NCBI GenBank assembly: GCA_002917775.1
Contig: KZ627154.1
Span: 623,474 to 687,473 of the forward strand
Origin: Glaciozyma antarctica PI12
Taxonomy: Eukaryota > Basidiomycota > Microbotryomycetes > Kriegeriales > Camptobasidiaceae
DNA length: 64,000 bases
Direction of reading: 5' to 3'
The notes beneath the pieces are model-generated. The model searched no databases, had not been told where the DNA came from, and saw only the letters and a list, made by a program, of their open reading frames with translations. Within the stretch, counting starts at the first letter, position 1; every line of letters begins with the position of its first letter. Below are positions 34,094 through 45,714 of the stretch, piece after piece. Both the position numbers and the translations under genes were made by a program.

Positions 34094-34530
34094 CATAGCA
34101 CAAGCGCAGCAAAAACCACTCCAACAACGCCAACAACTGCACCAGGTCCAAACCTCCCCGCACCTCCCGTCACCGCCTATCGCCCAAAATGAGCTCCCTG
34201 CGAACGCGTCTCCACCTCCCTGAACTCACAGTAGCAGCAGCCCCCGTAGCTCCGGTCGGTATCGAACGCTTTAACAAAGTTCTCCGCACCGCTAAGCCCC
34301 GGTAGGTCAGAAGGCTCGACGCCAGGAGCGAGAGAGGCAGCTTCGGAGATCTGTCGAGAAGTTAGTAGCGGTGCCTCGCGCGGGAGGGACGACGTACCTT
34401 GATGGTGAAGCAGCGAGATACGCAGGTGGGAGCTGAGGCGGGGAGCTGGGATGCGGCGAGAGTTGAGATAGCGAGGAGAGCGGTGAGGGAAGTGAGGGAA
34501 GGGTTCGTGGTTGGGTTCGAAGTGGTTGGA
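34094..34530 (-). pseudogene. GPI-tail secreted protein, incomplete model or relic
   Basis: Minus strand. A signal-peptide-like stretch (LTSLTALLAISTLAASQLPA) leads to TCVSRCFTIK, a 47-nt intron (34352-34398), ISEAASLAPGVEPSDLPGL, and after a 53-nt intron (34178-34230) a tail exon 34094-34177 reading AVTGGAGRFGP plus a hydrophobic end (...AALVL). The tail closely parallels that of the gene at 17.4-18.7 kb. The middle exon (34231-34351) is one base out of frame with the tail unless a 40-nt stretch is also removed, and no ATG precedes the signal-like stretch. It is therefore either a pseudogene or a model with an unseen first exon. Confidence 0.45.
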
Positions 34531-35299
34531 CAGGGAGAGAGGCGCTCGTGGACTACGACGCGGTTTAAACGCTGGCGACGTCGTCGTCGGGACTACGTTC
34601 GTTCCCGCCACGTCAGTCACGCCTCCATCTTCCAGGAAAGGGATTGCCGGATTGCGATGATCGGATCTTGCCTGCCAATCTCGCACGTCAACAGGCCAAC
34701 TTGGGCCCGAGTCTCTACTCCTAGCTCCCAGAGAGCGAGAGAACAAATCAGCGAGCAAGAACGTAAAGTAGCCCTCGAGGGAGCGCTGCTGAGCCGAGCT
34801 GGGGAGGTCGGAAGAGAGCAGGTCCTCCAACGCGTCGCTCGCGCACTACCGGCCCCAACCACTGCACCGAGGTCAGCTCCCACCACCAGCCGCCCCGCAA
34901 TCCCATCCTTGGCCTCATCCGTGCGCCGTTCTCCATCCCCTGGCCACCTTCCCCCGTTCCTCCGCGCCGTGACGTGGTCCTGGTGAAGCTGGTAGGACCG
35001 CTGCTCGTCTCCAGGGCGTTGGGAGCTCTGAGCGGACGTTGCTAGGGATGCTGAGGTACACGGTGCGCGGGCGACAGCGTCTGTGGAACGAGCTGGGAGG
35101 AGGGTGTGGTCGGAGAACAACCTGCTTAGCTCCTCTTGATCTCGAACCTCTGCTCTCTCGGTGGGTCCCAAGGCCCTCTCTGCGCATACCACGCCCTCTC
35201 AGATACTGCTGCTCTCCGAAGGCCCCCTTGTTCCAGCTGCTCGCCCTCGTCCTCTCCAGAGCGGACCGATCCTCTTCAGTTCTTCAGTTCCCCCGCACC
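34531..35299. other. No confident gene
   Basis: Overlapping open frames occur on both strands, including a long minus-strand one at 34617-35192, without conserved motifs. This is probably upstream sequence of the flanking genes. Confidence 0.4.
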
Positions 35300-36161
35300 A
35301 TGAGCACGACCTCACCACCTCTACCACCTTCCCACCGCCCACTACCGCACCCTGCACGACCTCCACCTCCACCCCACGAACGCAACTGCTCGATCTCTGC
35401 GCCGGCCCCCTCGTTCTTTCTTCTGCGCTCAGGAGTCCTCTCTCTCGCGACGGAGGCTTGGATCCACGCTGCTTGCTGCTTGCAGTGCTGAAGAACGAAT
35501 TTTAAAGGTGTTCTCGAGCTGGATGGCCTGGAATCCGGGGGCAAGGGAAGAAGGGAGTCTCGTTGGGGCGTCGCAGGGAGCGCGATGAGGCTTGAGCAGG
35601 ACCGTCTCCTCAACTCGCTAGGCGGGCCCTCCTCCCTGCGCTTCGCCGCTTCGCTCGACACCAGCTCGCTTTTTAGCAACCGAATTCCGCCACAGATGCA
35701 GACAGAATGGCTGCTGCTCGCTGCTCTGTGTCCCCTGCTCGCTCGAAAGGTGACTTTTGCAGTACGCACTTCAGCGAGACTCCTTCACCGTTATCCCTCT
35801 CGATATATATTTTCTTTCCAGAAGAAAGACTCTCAATCTGCGTAGCTCTTCGCACTACAAGCTGCTTCGTTTCCAGCGCCAGATGACCTCTTTGTCGCAA
35901 AGGTCGATTTCCAAGCTCCGGACCGCATTCTTCTCGTGTCACAGGCACGCTTTTCTCCTGACCTGTCTTCCACCTCCTCAACGACACCCCCTTCCCCTCC
36001 CGCCGGTTGTCCTGAGCGTGCCAGAGCCCGTTCTCTTCGCAGGATCAAATATCCCCACCAGCGCTCCCGGCTCCTCCAGGACCCGGGGAAAGATAGGGGA
36101 GCCCCGGTCATTTAGGAGCGATGCAGAGTATCCGGTCGGGGAACTGTTTGAAGAGGATTGA
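35300..36161 (+). CDS. Unrecognised protein, model incomplete
   Basis: Coding character is clear in pieces: LLDLCAGPLVLSSALRSP, then GVLELDGLESGGKGR, then MRLEQDRLLNSLGGPSSLRF and QTEWLLLAALCPLLARKVTF. The first two pieces lie in different frames and would join as KNEFKGVLELDG if the TTTT at about 35502-35505 had one base fewer. An intron of about 75 nt (GTACGC at 35762 to CGTAG) leads to FALQAASFPAPDDLFVAKVD. The likely end is DAEYPVGELFEED at 36161. ATG 35300 is in a different frame from the first piece, so the start is not settled. No family or function was recognised. Confidence 0.45.
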
Positions 36162-36958
36162 GGTTCGGGAGCGTCGGTTGTGAGCGAAAGGCCGGAAAGT
36201 CGTCGAGTCAGGTGAGTTCGCTATTTCCACGTGTTATCGCCCTTCTATCCCTTGTGTTATCTCAGTTTGATCCAAGATCAGTAGATTCGTTCCCGTTGGG
36301 GTGGAACACGAAGAGGTGGACCGCTTGCGGAGGAACAAGGGCGAGCGAGATCGTGCGCCGCGGCTCAGCTAGATTCCGCCTAATTTTTTCGCTCAATTCT
36401 TGCGCGTACATATTGGCCCGGAGAGAGCGTAACAAGCTCGTTGTAATACATGTACTGCTGTAGGGAGGACTGTAATCTTGTTACTGGCTACCAAACGAGT
36501 CATAGTTATAGCGAGGTTAGCGCATTTGTTTCCGCCTGCAAATAGCCGCTCGTTGGATCTTCCCCTCAATCACCTCCTCCCTCCTCCCTTTGCTATCTCC
36601 CAGTCTACGCTCTCACCAGCGCAGCAGTCCTTTAGGTGAGTCTCCTTCCACCCAGCTCAGCCCCAGCCCAGGCGTACAACTCTGGTCGCTGGACCCCCCT
36701 CCTCCTTGGAACGCCAGCGCTCCCCCAACGCTCTTGACTCACCAGCCTCTCCGCAATCGATGAGGGAGCTAGCCCCACCACTCCAGAGGCAGCGCGGCAC
36801 CCCGTCATCAGTGCAGGAAGCTAACCTTTACCTCTCTCCCTCCTCATCCCCACTCGACCCTCCCGACTTGCTCCCCCTCTCCCCCGCAGGCCTTTTCCAC
36901 GATTCTCTCCCCGCGCCTCCTCTTCCGCACCCGCCTCCCCTCTCCCTTCCACCGCGCC
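36162..36958. other. Upstream region of malic enzyme, no gene seen
   Basis: This is the promoter-side gap before the malic enzyme gene. An Arg/Pro-rich open stretch (36706-37056) overlaps the true start in another frame and is taken as a shadow or leader. Confidence 0.45.
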
Positions 36959-39169
36959 ATGTCGACCCAAATCAATGGATCTCATTCGCACAAAACGGTC
37001 GCGTTGCCAGGAGGGAGTCAACCGAGTCATGTGGGGTGCAAAGAGATGCTCGTTGAGAGGGCTCTTGCTAGGCTTAGGTGCGTTTTCGTCTGGGCAAGGA
37101 GTGGGGAAGGAGCTGATTCGGTGTGCGCGCGTAGGAGCATTCCTGGAGACCTTGAGAAGTACACTTTCCTCGCTGCTCTCAAGGAACGTAACGAGAACGT
37201 CTTCTACTCGCTCGTCGGCAGCAACATGAAGGAATGCACTGTTCGTTCCATCTCCTCTCTCGTCCTATAGGCTCGTTGACTGAATCAACTCTCCCCCACC
37301 AGCCTCTAATTTACACTCCCGTGATCGGTTCGTCTCCCTCTTCACATGCATTCCTCCATCCCAACTAACCTCCTCTGCGCAGGACTCGCCTGCCAAAACT
37401 TCTCCCTCATCCACCCTCCCCCTCCCACGAACCCTTCCACCTCCACAGCGCTCTACCTCGCCGCTTCCGACCTCCTTAACCTCCCCACCATCATCGGGAA
37501 CCTCAAAACGCGTCTCCCCAAGGAGGAGATGGAGATCTGCGTCGTTACGGATGGGAGTAGGGTACTGGGATTGGGAGACCTTGGAGTCGGGGGAATGGGG
37601 ATCAGTATGGGCAAACTCAGTTTGTACGTCGCGGCGGGGGGAGTCAACCCCAAGGCTGTGAGTTTGCGTTTCTCGTCTCGTGAGGCGGACGATTAGCTGA
37701 ACGCGTTCGTGCGCAGACCCTTCCTATCGTTCTGGATCTCGGAACCGATAATGAGAAGCTCTTGGCGGACCCTCTCTACGTCGGAGTCCGGCAACGAAGG
37801 ATGGGCGACGTCGAGGCCGAGGCGAGCCTTCTCTTGTCCTTTTCGCGTACTCAAGCTAACGGGGATGCGCAGGCCTACGTCGCGGCGTTCATGGCGGAGA
37901 TGCACAAGAACTTCCCCAACATGATCATCCAATTCGAGGACTTCCACACCACTCTCGCCTTCCCCGTCCTCAAGAACAACGTCGAGCGATACCCGTTCGT
38001 CCCGTCATTCCCTCTACGTATCTACTTAATAACTCTCATCAAACGCAGCTGCTTCAACGACGACGTTCGTGCCAGCCTCCATCCCGCCCTCACCTTGCTA
38101 ACCCCCTTCCATAGATCCAAGGAACCGGCGCCGTCGTCCTCTCCGGCGCTATCCGCGCGTTCCAAATGACTGGAATCCCTCTCAAGGACCAACGAATTCT
38201 CTTCTTTGGAGCTGGATCCTCGGGCGTAGGAGTTGCTGAGACTATCTGCCGCTACTTTGTCCTCCAGGGGATCCCAGAGGAGGAAGCAAAGAAGATGTTC
38301 TGGCTCGTCGATTCCAAGGTCTGTCCCTCTCTTCTCTTTCTTCGTACGCGAACTGATGTTGTGGAACGCAGGGACTCGTGGCGAATAACCGAGGAGACGC
38401 CCTCCCCGAACACAAGCGCTACCTCTCCCGCCCCGAGCCCGACGCTCCCACTCTCCGCACTCTCCACTCCGTCGTCTCCCACGTCCGTCCCACGGCCCTC
38501 CTCGGCCTCTCCACCGTCGGCGGGACCTTCACCCGTCCCATCCTCGAGCTCATGGCGGAGATGAACGAGCTCCCGATCGTTTTTGCTTTGAGTAACCCGG
38601 TGCAGCAGGCGGAATGTACGTTTGAGGAAGCGGTCGAGGGGACGGGAGGGAGGGTGCTGTTTGCGAGTGGGAGTCCGTTTGATAAGGTTATGTATCGCGG
38701 GAAGATGGTGGAGGCGGGACAGGGGAATAACATGGTTCGTTCCTTCGTCTCTACTTTCTTTTGCGCCGATGGTACTGATCCCGAGCGTACAGTATGTCTT
38801 CCCTGGACTGGGATTGGGAGCGATCCTCGCCAACGTCAAGACCGTTCGTCCCCTTCCCTCCCTGTCGCTCTCTCCTTCTCTACTAACCTCCCGCCCTCAC
38901 AGATCCCCGAAGCGATGGTACACGCCTCCGCGCAAGCTCTCGCCGACTCCCTCACCCCCTCCGAACGCGCCCGTCACCTCCTCTACCCCGACGTAGAGCG
39001 TATCCGAGAAGTCTCTATCGCCATCGCCATCGGAGTGATTCGTGCGGCGCAGAGGGAGGGAGTGGATAGGAATGAGGGGTTGAGGGGATTGAATGATGAG
39101 GAGTTGGAGAGGAAGATTAGGGGACAGATGTATCATCCGTTGGTGGCGATGGGGGAGGAGGAGGAGTAG
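36959..39169 (+). CDS. MAE1: Malic enzyme, NAD(P)-dependent
   Basis: Oxidative decarboxylation of malate to pyruvate with NAD(P)H. In oleaginous yeasts this is a possible NADPH source for lipid synthesis. Ten exons (36959-37077, 37135-37240, 37303-37327, 37383-37657, 37717-37994, 38049-38064, 38115-38318, 38372-38734, 38793-38843, 38903-39169) close to 567 residues, normal for the family. Signatures: [64 protein letters not shown], the divalent-metal region FEDF, and the dinucleotide fold [15 protein letters not shown]. Exons of 25 and 16 nt occur. A further 63-nt intron inside exon 5 (about 37791-37853) would also keep frame. No strong mitochondrial presequence is seen. Cofactor preference cannot be read from the sequence alone. 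Confidence 0.95.
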
Positions 39170-39478
39170 GGAGTGGAATTTGGTGCCTTCGCTTTTGAGC
39201 TTGGATTCGTTGCGAGGAGAGAAGCTGCGAGAGAGATTGGAGAGAGCGGTGAGGAGCAGTTGGTCGAGGAGGCCGCGCGGAAGTCGTCGCACGAACGAAC
39301 GCAGGAGAGTACGCTCTACTTCGAGTTCGTTGCGAAGAGGAGGGCGAAGAGGTGTGTGAGGGATGGGTGGGCGCGAGCGGAGACAGCAGCGAGGAGCAGT
39401 TCGTTCGAGGAGGGAGAACGATCACAGCGAGCGAGGTTCACGCCCTCAATGCAGCCTACAACATCGTCCCCCGCCCAC

Positions 39479-40589
39479 TCAAATTAATTCGACCTGCCCA
39501 CGCCTCAGAAGCTCCCGCACGGTACTATACCTAAGCATGTGCTGCTCCCCCTTCTCCATCCTCAATACCGCCCCACTGCGTTCATCAGCTCGCTTCTTCC
39601 GAGCTTCGTGAAGGAGACTCACTCGGGAAGAACGACCGGATCACAATCCTTCAGAGCGTGCGCGAATACCGCGAGAGAGAGGTCCGGTCTTGCGACTGCT
39701 CGAGGGTGAGCGAGGGAAGGAAGAGGAAAGGGAAGGACGTACTCATGTGCGGTTCGTCGAGACGCTGGACTTTGTCGGGCATAGCGTCGATACTGCAGGT
39801 AGTGGTAGTACGTTTCTTCGAGTCGTAGGATCCTGCGAGGGGTTAGTGCGGAGGGGGGGACGGGGGAGAGGGGACGGACCCTTGGGCGTGGAAGATCTCG
39901 TTAGGGTATAAGCGCTCGTGGGCGTCTTCTAGGTCTTCTAGGTAGTGTTGAGCGAATTGCTCGATCTGCGTTGCGTGGGTTAGCAGGGGGAGGGGAGGGG
40001 AGGGGAGGGGAGGGAAGGAGGGAGGGGGATGGGACGCACTTTGTAGATACGCTCGCGCGTGAAGGACTTGAGGACGTGGGTGGCGCGCATGTTCTCGGTG
40101 GCTACGATAGCGGCGGTCACGTAGTACGACTCCTCCCTATCCGCCGTCTTGTTCACGTCGCGTACGAGCGCTTTCTACGCGCGCGCAGCCTCATCAGCTT
40201 CCCTTCCCCCTGCTTCCTGAGATCAACGAGGCACTCACCCGCTCCGCCAAGTTCCTCACGACCGTCTCCACCAGCTCCACCGGAAAATGAAGCAGCTCCG
40301 GCGCCGCTATCTCATTATTCCAAGCCCTGATCAACCGCTGCACGCTCCTCTCTCCTCGTCCTCCCGTCTCCTCTCCCAGGATCTCCTCGAGCGTAGGACT
40401 GTCCCGCCGAGCGCGAGAGGAGGCGCGGAGGGAGGAGGAGGTGCCAGCGCGTCCTGAGATGGAGGAGACGCGCGCGCGAGGAGGAGAGGCTTGGGTAAAG
40501 AAGGAGTCGTTGCCGTTCGTGGTTGAGCCGCTGGGGGAGTGGAGCTGGGCGTCGTTCGAGTCGTCGTCGTCGTCGTCAAAGAAGTTGCT
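39479..40589 (-). CDS. SLD5: GINS complex subunit Sld5
   Basis: Sld5 is a GINS subunit of the CMG replicative helicase. The acidic start (MSNFFDDDDDD) precedes the A domain (VQRLIRAWNNEIAAPELLHF, ATENMRATHVLKSFTRERI) and the B domain (IARPDLSLAVFAHALKD, then ELLRRGQVELI at the C-terminus). Exons on the minus strand: 40239-40589, 40040-40174, 39880-39965, then 39743-39832 or 39743-39792, 39623-39695, 39479-39575. With the short form of exon 4 the frame closes but the conserved helix LRLEETYYHYLQ is lost. With the long form the helix is kept but the frame is one base out near 39793. PSF1, another GINS subunit, lies about 10 kb away. Confidence 0.9.
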
Positions 40590-40982
40590 CATCGTCGTCG
40601 TCGTCGAGGTCGAAGCTCGAAGGCAGGCCAGGCGCGTTCGAGGACGTTTTGACCCCAGTTTTTGCCGCACGTGTGACCCCCCCTTTCTGACTTATTCAGG
40701 CCGGGTGCGAAACTCCAGCCAGGGGGTCAACTCAGTCCCTAGCCCAAGTCGGCCCCAATCTCCGCGACCTTGCTGAACGACTTCCTCCTCTCTCTCTCCC
40801 CGCGCGCCACTCGCTCTCAGCTCACAGCCTCAGCCCAAGGCTCATACTCAGCCACAAAGTCTCACAGTTCGGCAAAGGACTCGGTGCAGGACGGGTTCAC
40901 CCAGGAAAGATCGCCTACCGCCCAGACTCAAGACTCTCCCTGCGCCGGGTCGACAGCGAAGAACTCGAACGCTCGAACGGCG

Positions 40983-43900
40983 ATGGCTCTTCCTTCACCA
41001 TCGCCAGACGGTATGGCACCACCACGACCCTCTCTTCACCGTTCTACGACGACACCGTATCCTCCCCAAGCAGCGTCAACTCCGCCTCCCACTCACGCCT
41101 CCGCCCCATCGCCACCTCCCGTCGAACCTCGTGCACGAGCCAACACGACTACTGCCGCGCCTCGAAGCGTAGGGAGTATCTGGGGCGGCGACGGAGGAGA
41201 AGGACCGGTGGGAGAACGCATTTACCCTCATGCGTCTGTTCGACATTTCCGCCGAGGACCGCGCGTGGAGGAGAGTGAGGGGAGCGTGAATGGGGCGAGT
41301 ACGGAGTGGTGGAGCGTTGCAGAGGATACGGGGACGGCTAGTGCGTCCAGTGCGTCCAAGAGTGCTGTACACGGGGTGGGGACGAATGCGACGGAAGTAT
41401 CGAGCGCTTGGGGGAGTGAGGTTGGAGAGGTCGATACGCCTGGATCGAACGAGGAGGAGAGGTGGCCTATGGCTGTGCGATTCGAGCATGAGGTATCGGC
41501 CGATGGAGAGAACTTGGTCGTTACAGGTCGGCAAGGGGAGCTAAGGAGTTGCGAGGACGAGGTGCGTTCTCCTCCTCCGTCTCCGTACTCCCAACTAACC
41601 GCTCTCGATCCAGCCGATCCACTGCCCCGGTGCCGTACAATCCTACGGCGTCCTCATCGCCTTCGACGAAGACCCACACGGGCACTTGATCGTCGCCCAA
41701 GTCTCCGAAGTACGTTCCCCGCTCCCCCTCGTACCCCCTCTCTAACCCCGCACAGAACTCGACGCGCCTCCTAGGTCTCTCACCAGCAACCCTCTTCGCC
41801 CTCCCCTGCCTCACCCACATCCTCCCCTCCTCCTCAACCCTCCGTGACGCTCTCTTCATCATCGACGAACAGGATCTCGAATCCGACGACCCGGAACAAT
41901 CTCCTTATGGGTTCGAGCTCGAGGGATCGGGGTGGACGGCATTCGCGGTCGTTCATCGACCAGATCGAGTGGGGAGACCACGGCGCGCGGTGCTGGAATT
42001 GGAGCCAGTGGGGGATTTTGGACCTCCGCGGGAGGAGGGGATGGAGGTGGTGCAGGAGGAGGGGGATGGGAGAGCGGGGATGGAGAGTGGGGAGACGCGG
42101 GTGCCGAGTGAGGAGGAGCTGAGGACGAGCACGGTTAGTGCGGTGAGACCGCTCAAGGAGATGGCGAGGATTAGGAAGAGGAGGGAGAGGGAGGGGGCGA
42201 AAGGGGCGGGGGGGAGGGGAAGCGATTTACAGATCGTTCAGCTGTTGAGTCAGGTGGACCAGGAACTGCTCAAGGCGACCGATTTGAAGACCTTTACCAA
42301 GGTTCGTTCGCTCTCCTTCTCCGCACGACCGCCCTAATCGACGACGACGACGATGAACAGATCACCGCGAGCGTCTTCACCGAATTGACCGAGTTCACTC
42401 GCGCAATGGTCTACGAATTCGACGAATCCTGGAACGGCCAAGTCGTCGCCGAGCAAGTCGACTACAACGAAAACGAAGGACCTCTTTCACGGCCTCCACT
42501 TCCCCGCAGGCGACATCCCCGCTCAAGCACGCGAGTTGTACCGCGTCAACAAGGTCCGGTTGTTGTATGATCGCGAGGCGAAGACGGCCAGGATGTGCTG
42601 CAGGGATTTGAGCGAGGTGGAGAACCTGCTCGATATGTCGCATGCGTTCTTGCGCGCCATGTCTCCTATCCACATTCAGTACATCCCCTCCTCCCTCCCT
42701 CCGTTCCTCACTGACGCCCGAACCGCAGGTACCTAGCCAACATGGGCGTACGAGCAACGATGAGTATCTCGATCGTCGTCTTCGGCAAGCTCTGGGGACT
42801 CGTAGCGCTCCATCACTACGGGACCGAAGGACACCGCGTCTCGTTCCCTATGCGTCAGCTCTGTCGACTTCTCTCCGATTCGATAGGAAGGAACGTCGAG
42901 CGGTTGACGATGGCGAAGAGGTTGGCGGTGCGCAAGGTCATTAATAGTGCGTTCCTTCCTCCCGAGTTTGTTCAGAGGGTCGAGCTGATTGAGAACGCAG
43001 CGATACCTTCGTCGGAGAATCCTGGAGGGTACATCGTGGCGACGGCTGAGGACCTGCTTGGGCTCTTTAACGCCGACTTCGGCTGCTTGAGCATCGGGGA
43101 GGAAGCGAAGGTGAGCTTGCGTCCGCGATTGTCGTTAGAAGCGAGGCTGATGAGGGGCGCAGATTCTTGGCAAGGTCGACAACTCGCAGGAACTGTTGGC
43201 GGTTCTCGAGTACCTTCGTCGGAAGTGCTACACGTGCGTCGTTCTTCACAGCCTGGTTTCGAGTGAGGCGAGCTGACGCCCCGTGCAGCACCGTTCAAGT
43301 CACTACCAACATCGCGCTCGACTACCCGGATATCGATTTCGCAGGTGGCGTGCGCGACATCGCTGGTTTCCTAACCGTACCTCTCTCGCGCGGCGGGAAG
43401 GACTTTATCGTCTTCTGCCGACGAGGGCAGCTCGAGGTACGTCCCCTCTCTCCTTCCCAGCGCGCCGCTAATCCCCGCTCGCAGCACATTCGATGGGGTG
43501 GGAATCCCTACAAGAACACGCCTGGTATCGATGGAGCCTCGGCGCTTGAGCCGAGGAAGAGCTTTCGAGCTTGGAGCGAGACGGTCGTGGGCAAGTGCAA
43601 GAGTTGGACGGACGAGCAGCAGGATACGCCTCAGGTTCTCCTGCTTATATACGGCAAGGTGCGTCTTCCTACTCGACGAGCTGTGGGGTGTTTGCTCGAC
43701 GAGCGACGCAGTTTATCGACGTGTGGCGGCAGAAGGAGAGCTTGCTGTCGGCTACGCGGTTGGCGAACCTCCTCCTGCTCGACGCGAGCAAAGCTGGTAC
43801 GTTCGATTCTTCCACCTCGTCGTGCACTCGCTAACGCTTCTTTCGCAGTTCGGACCCCGCTCAATTCGATTATCGGCTACCTCGAGATCGCGCTCAACGG

Positions 43901-45464
43901 GACTTTGGACCTCGAGACGCGCGAGAACATCTCGACGAGTTATGCGGCCTCGCGTACGTTGGTGCACGTTATTAATGACTTGCTCGTGCGTTCTTACCTC
44001 AGCCTTTCGAGTGCTTTCGCTGATGCGCGAGTTCTCAGGACCTCACGCGCACCGAGGAAGGGAACGAGCTCTTCCTCCGAGATCCTTTCGACCTCCCCTC
44101 GACGATCGAAGGCGCCCTCGCGATCCACCGCAAGGAAGCCATCCGACGAGGTCTCAAGATGGAAGTCATCGAATCGCCTCAAGGGACGCCTGCGACGCTC
44201 ATTGGCGACCCGGCGAAGATTCAGAGGATCATTGGATGCGTCGTTTCGAATGCGGTCGCGCATACGCATGAGGGGGGGATCTTGATCGAGTGGGGAGAGT
44301 TGGTGGATCATAATGTTGAGGATGCGAAGGAGAAGGAGGACTCGATTCGGATTGGGATCAGCATGTGCGTTCCTTTCTCCGCTTCATCGCGGAGTCTTGA
44401 AGCTGACGCTCGTTCGCTCGCAGAACCGATACTGGGTACGGTGTCGTCTCCTTCGGCCACGGCGGGCGCCTCGCTGACCTTTTGTGACTTGCGCAGCGTC
44501 GGTATCGCGGACGACAAGCTCGAGCTCATCTTCCGCGAATTCGAGCACATGTCGACAATTCAGGAAGGCGCACAACCGACGGAGCTGTCTCCTATCAGCG
44601 TCGGTCTCGGTCTCGCCATCGTCGCTCGCATCGTTCGCACCATCGGCGGGCAACTCCGCGTCGAGTCGAAGCTCGGCCAAGGCACCAAATTCACCTTCAT
44701 CCTCCCCTTCCGCCTCCCCTCCACCTCCGCGACCTCCTCTCCTCGACCTACGGTGGACGCCGCAGACTCGATCTTTGCCGCCTTCTCCTCCAAACCTCCT
44801 TCCGACTCGGCACGCCCTCTCGCCCCTCCCCGTCCTCGCGGCAACTCGAACATCGCACTCGGTCGACCGCGCAAGCAGACCTCCGCGAGCGAGGGCAACA
44901 AGTCGGAGCTCGAAGAGATCCTCGGCGCACTCTCTTCCTCGCACATGCACCCGGACAGCACGGCGTACTCGACCCGGACGTCGGGGATCAAGACTCCCCA
45001 ATCTTCGACCGCCGCTTCCCCTCCTCTCGTCAATTCGAGCTCGTACTTTGGCACCCCACTCCCCATCTCCTCCCGCCCCGAACTCAGTCATCACAACCTC
45101 GACAAAGCAGCTCTCCTCGAAGAATCTTCATTCCCTCCTGGCGAGGCCAAGGTTCAGTCGCTACCCAACTTCTCCCGCTCGTCGTCGGCGGTGAGGACGG
45201 GTGGATCGCTGGCTGCTGAGGTGCGGTTGTCGAGGGCGAGTATGTCGGGAGTGAGGTTCGAGGCGGAGGACAGGGAGAGCGAGGGGTCGATGGGGTTGAT
45301 GGGTTCGCTGTCGGACTTTTCGATCGTGCGGTATTTCTCCCTTCTGACGAGGCGGAGTACTGATGCCGTCTCGGCTTCCTCAGGACGGAATGGAGGCGAC
45401 GATGGATGATAGAGATCCTGGGGCGGTGGCGAAGGCGCAGGAGTGGCTGTTGGCGGATTCGTGA
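40983..45464 (+). CDS. Fungal phytochrome-type sensor histidine kinase
   Basis: Red/far-red photoreceptor of PAS-GAF-PHY-kinase design. After a Pro/Ser-rich leader come the PAS region with the likely bilin Cys and quartet (GELRSCEDEPIHCPGAVQSY), GAF (LHFPAGDIPAQARELYRVN, AMSPIHIQYLANMGVRATMS), PHY (HIRWGGNPYKN, FIDVWRQKE), a HisKA-like segment (DASKAVRTPLNSIIGYLEIA) and an ATPase domain with N, G1 (DTGVGIADD) and G2 (GLGLAIVARIV) boxes. Fifteen exons run to a stop at 45462-45464, about 1240 residues. One frame break lies near 42475. The segment normally reading S-H-E-V-R-T-P-L-N has no His, and no receiver domain follows the ATPase. The start could lie further upstream. Confidence 0.9.
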
Positions 45465-45714
45465 GAGGTGAGTGTTGTGCGGGAGACTTGGCTTTAATCG
45501 CGCTGTGGTTGTTGTAGGTGGGAATTACTCTGTTGTAGTTTGGCAGCGCATATGGTAATCGTTTGGTAGCTGGAAGTACTTGTGTCTGTCGTCGCTGGAT
45601 CGGTCGTTCTCGCTGGGAGGATTCGAGAGGAGTAACTCAGGCTCAACTCGCCAGCGCGCCTACCGCTTTCCCTCCCTGCCTCTCCCCGCCACACCTCTCC
45701 TCTGCGCGCTCTTA

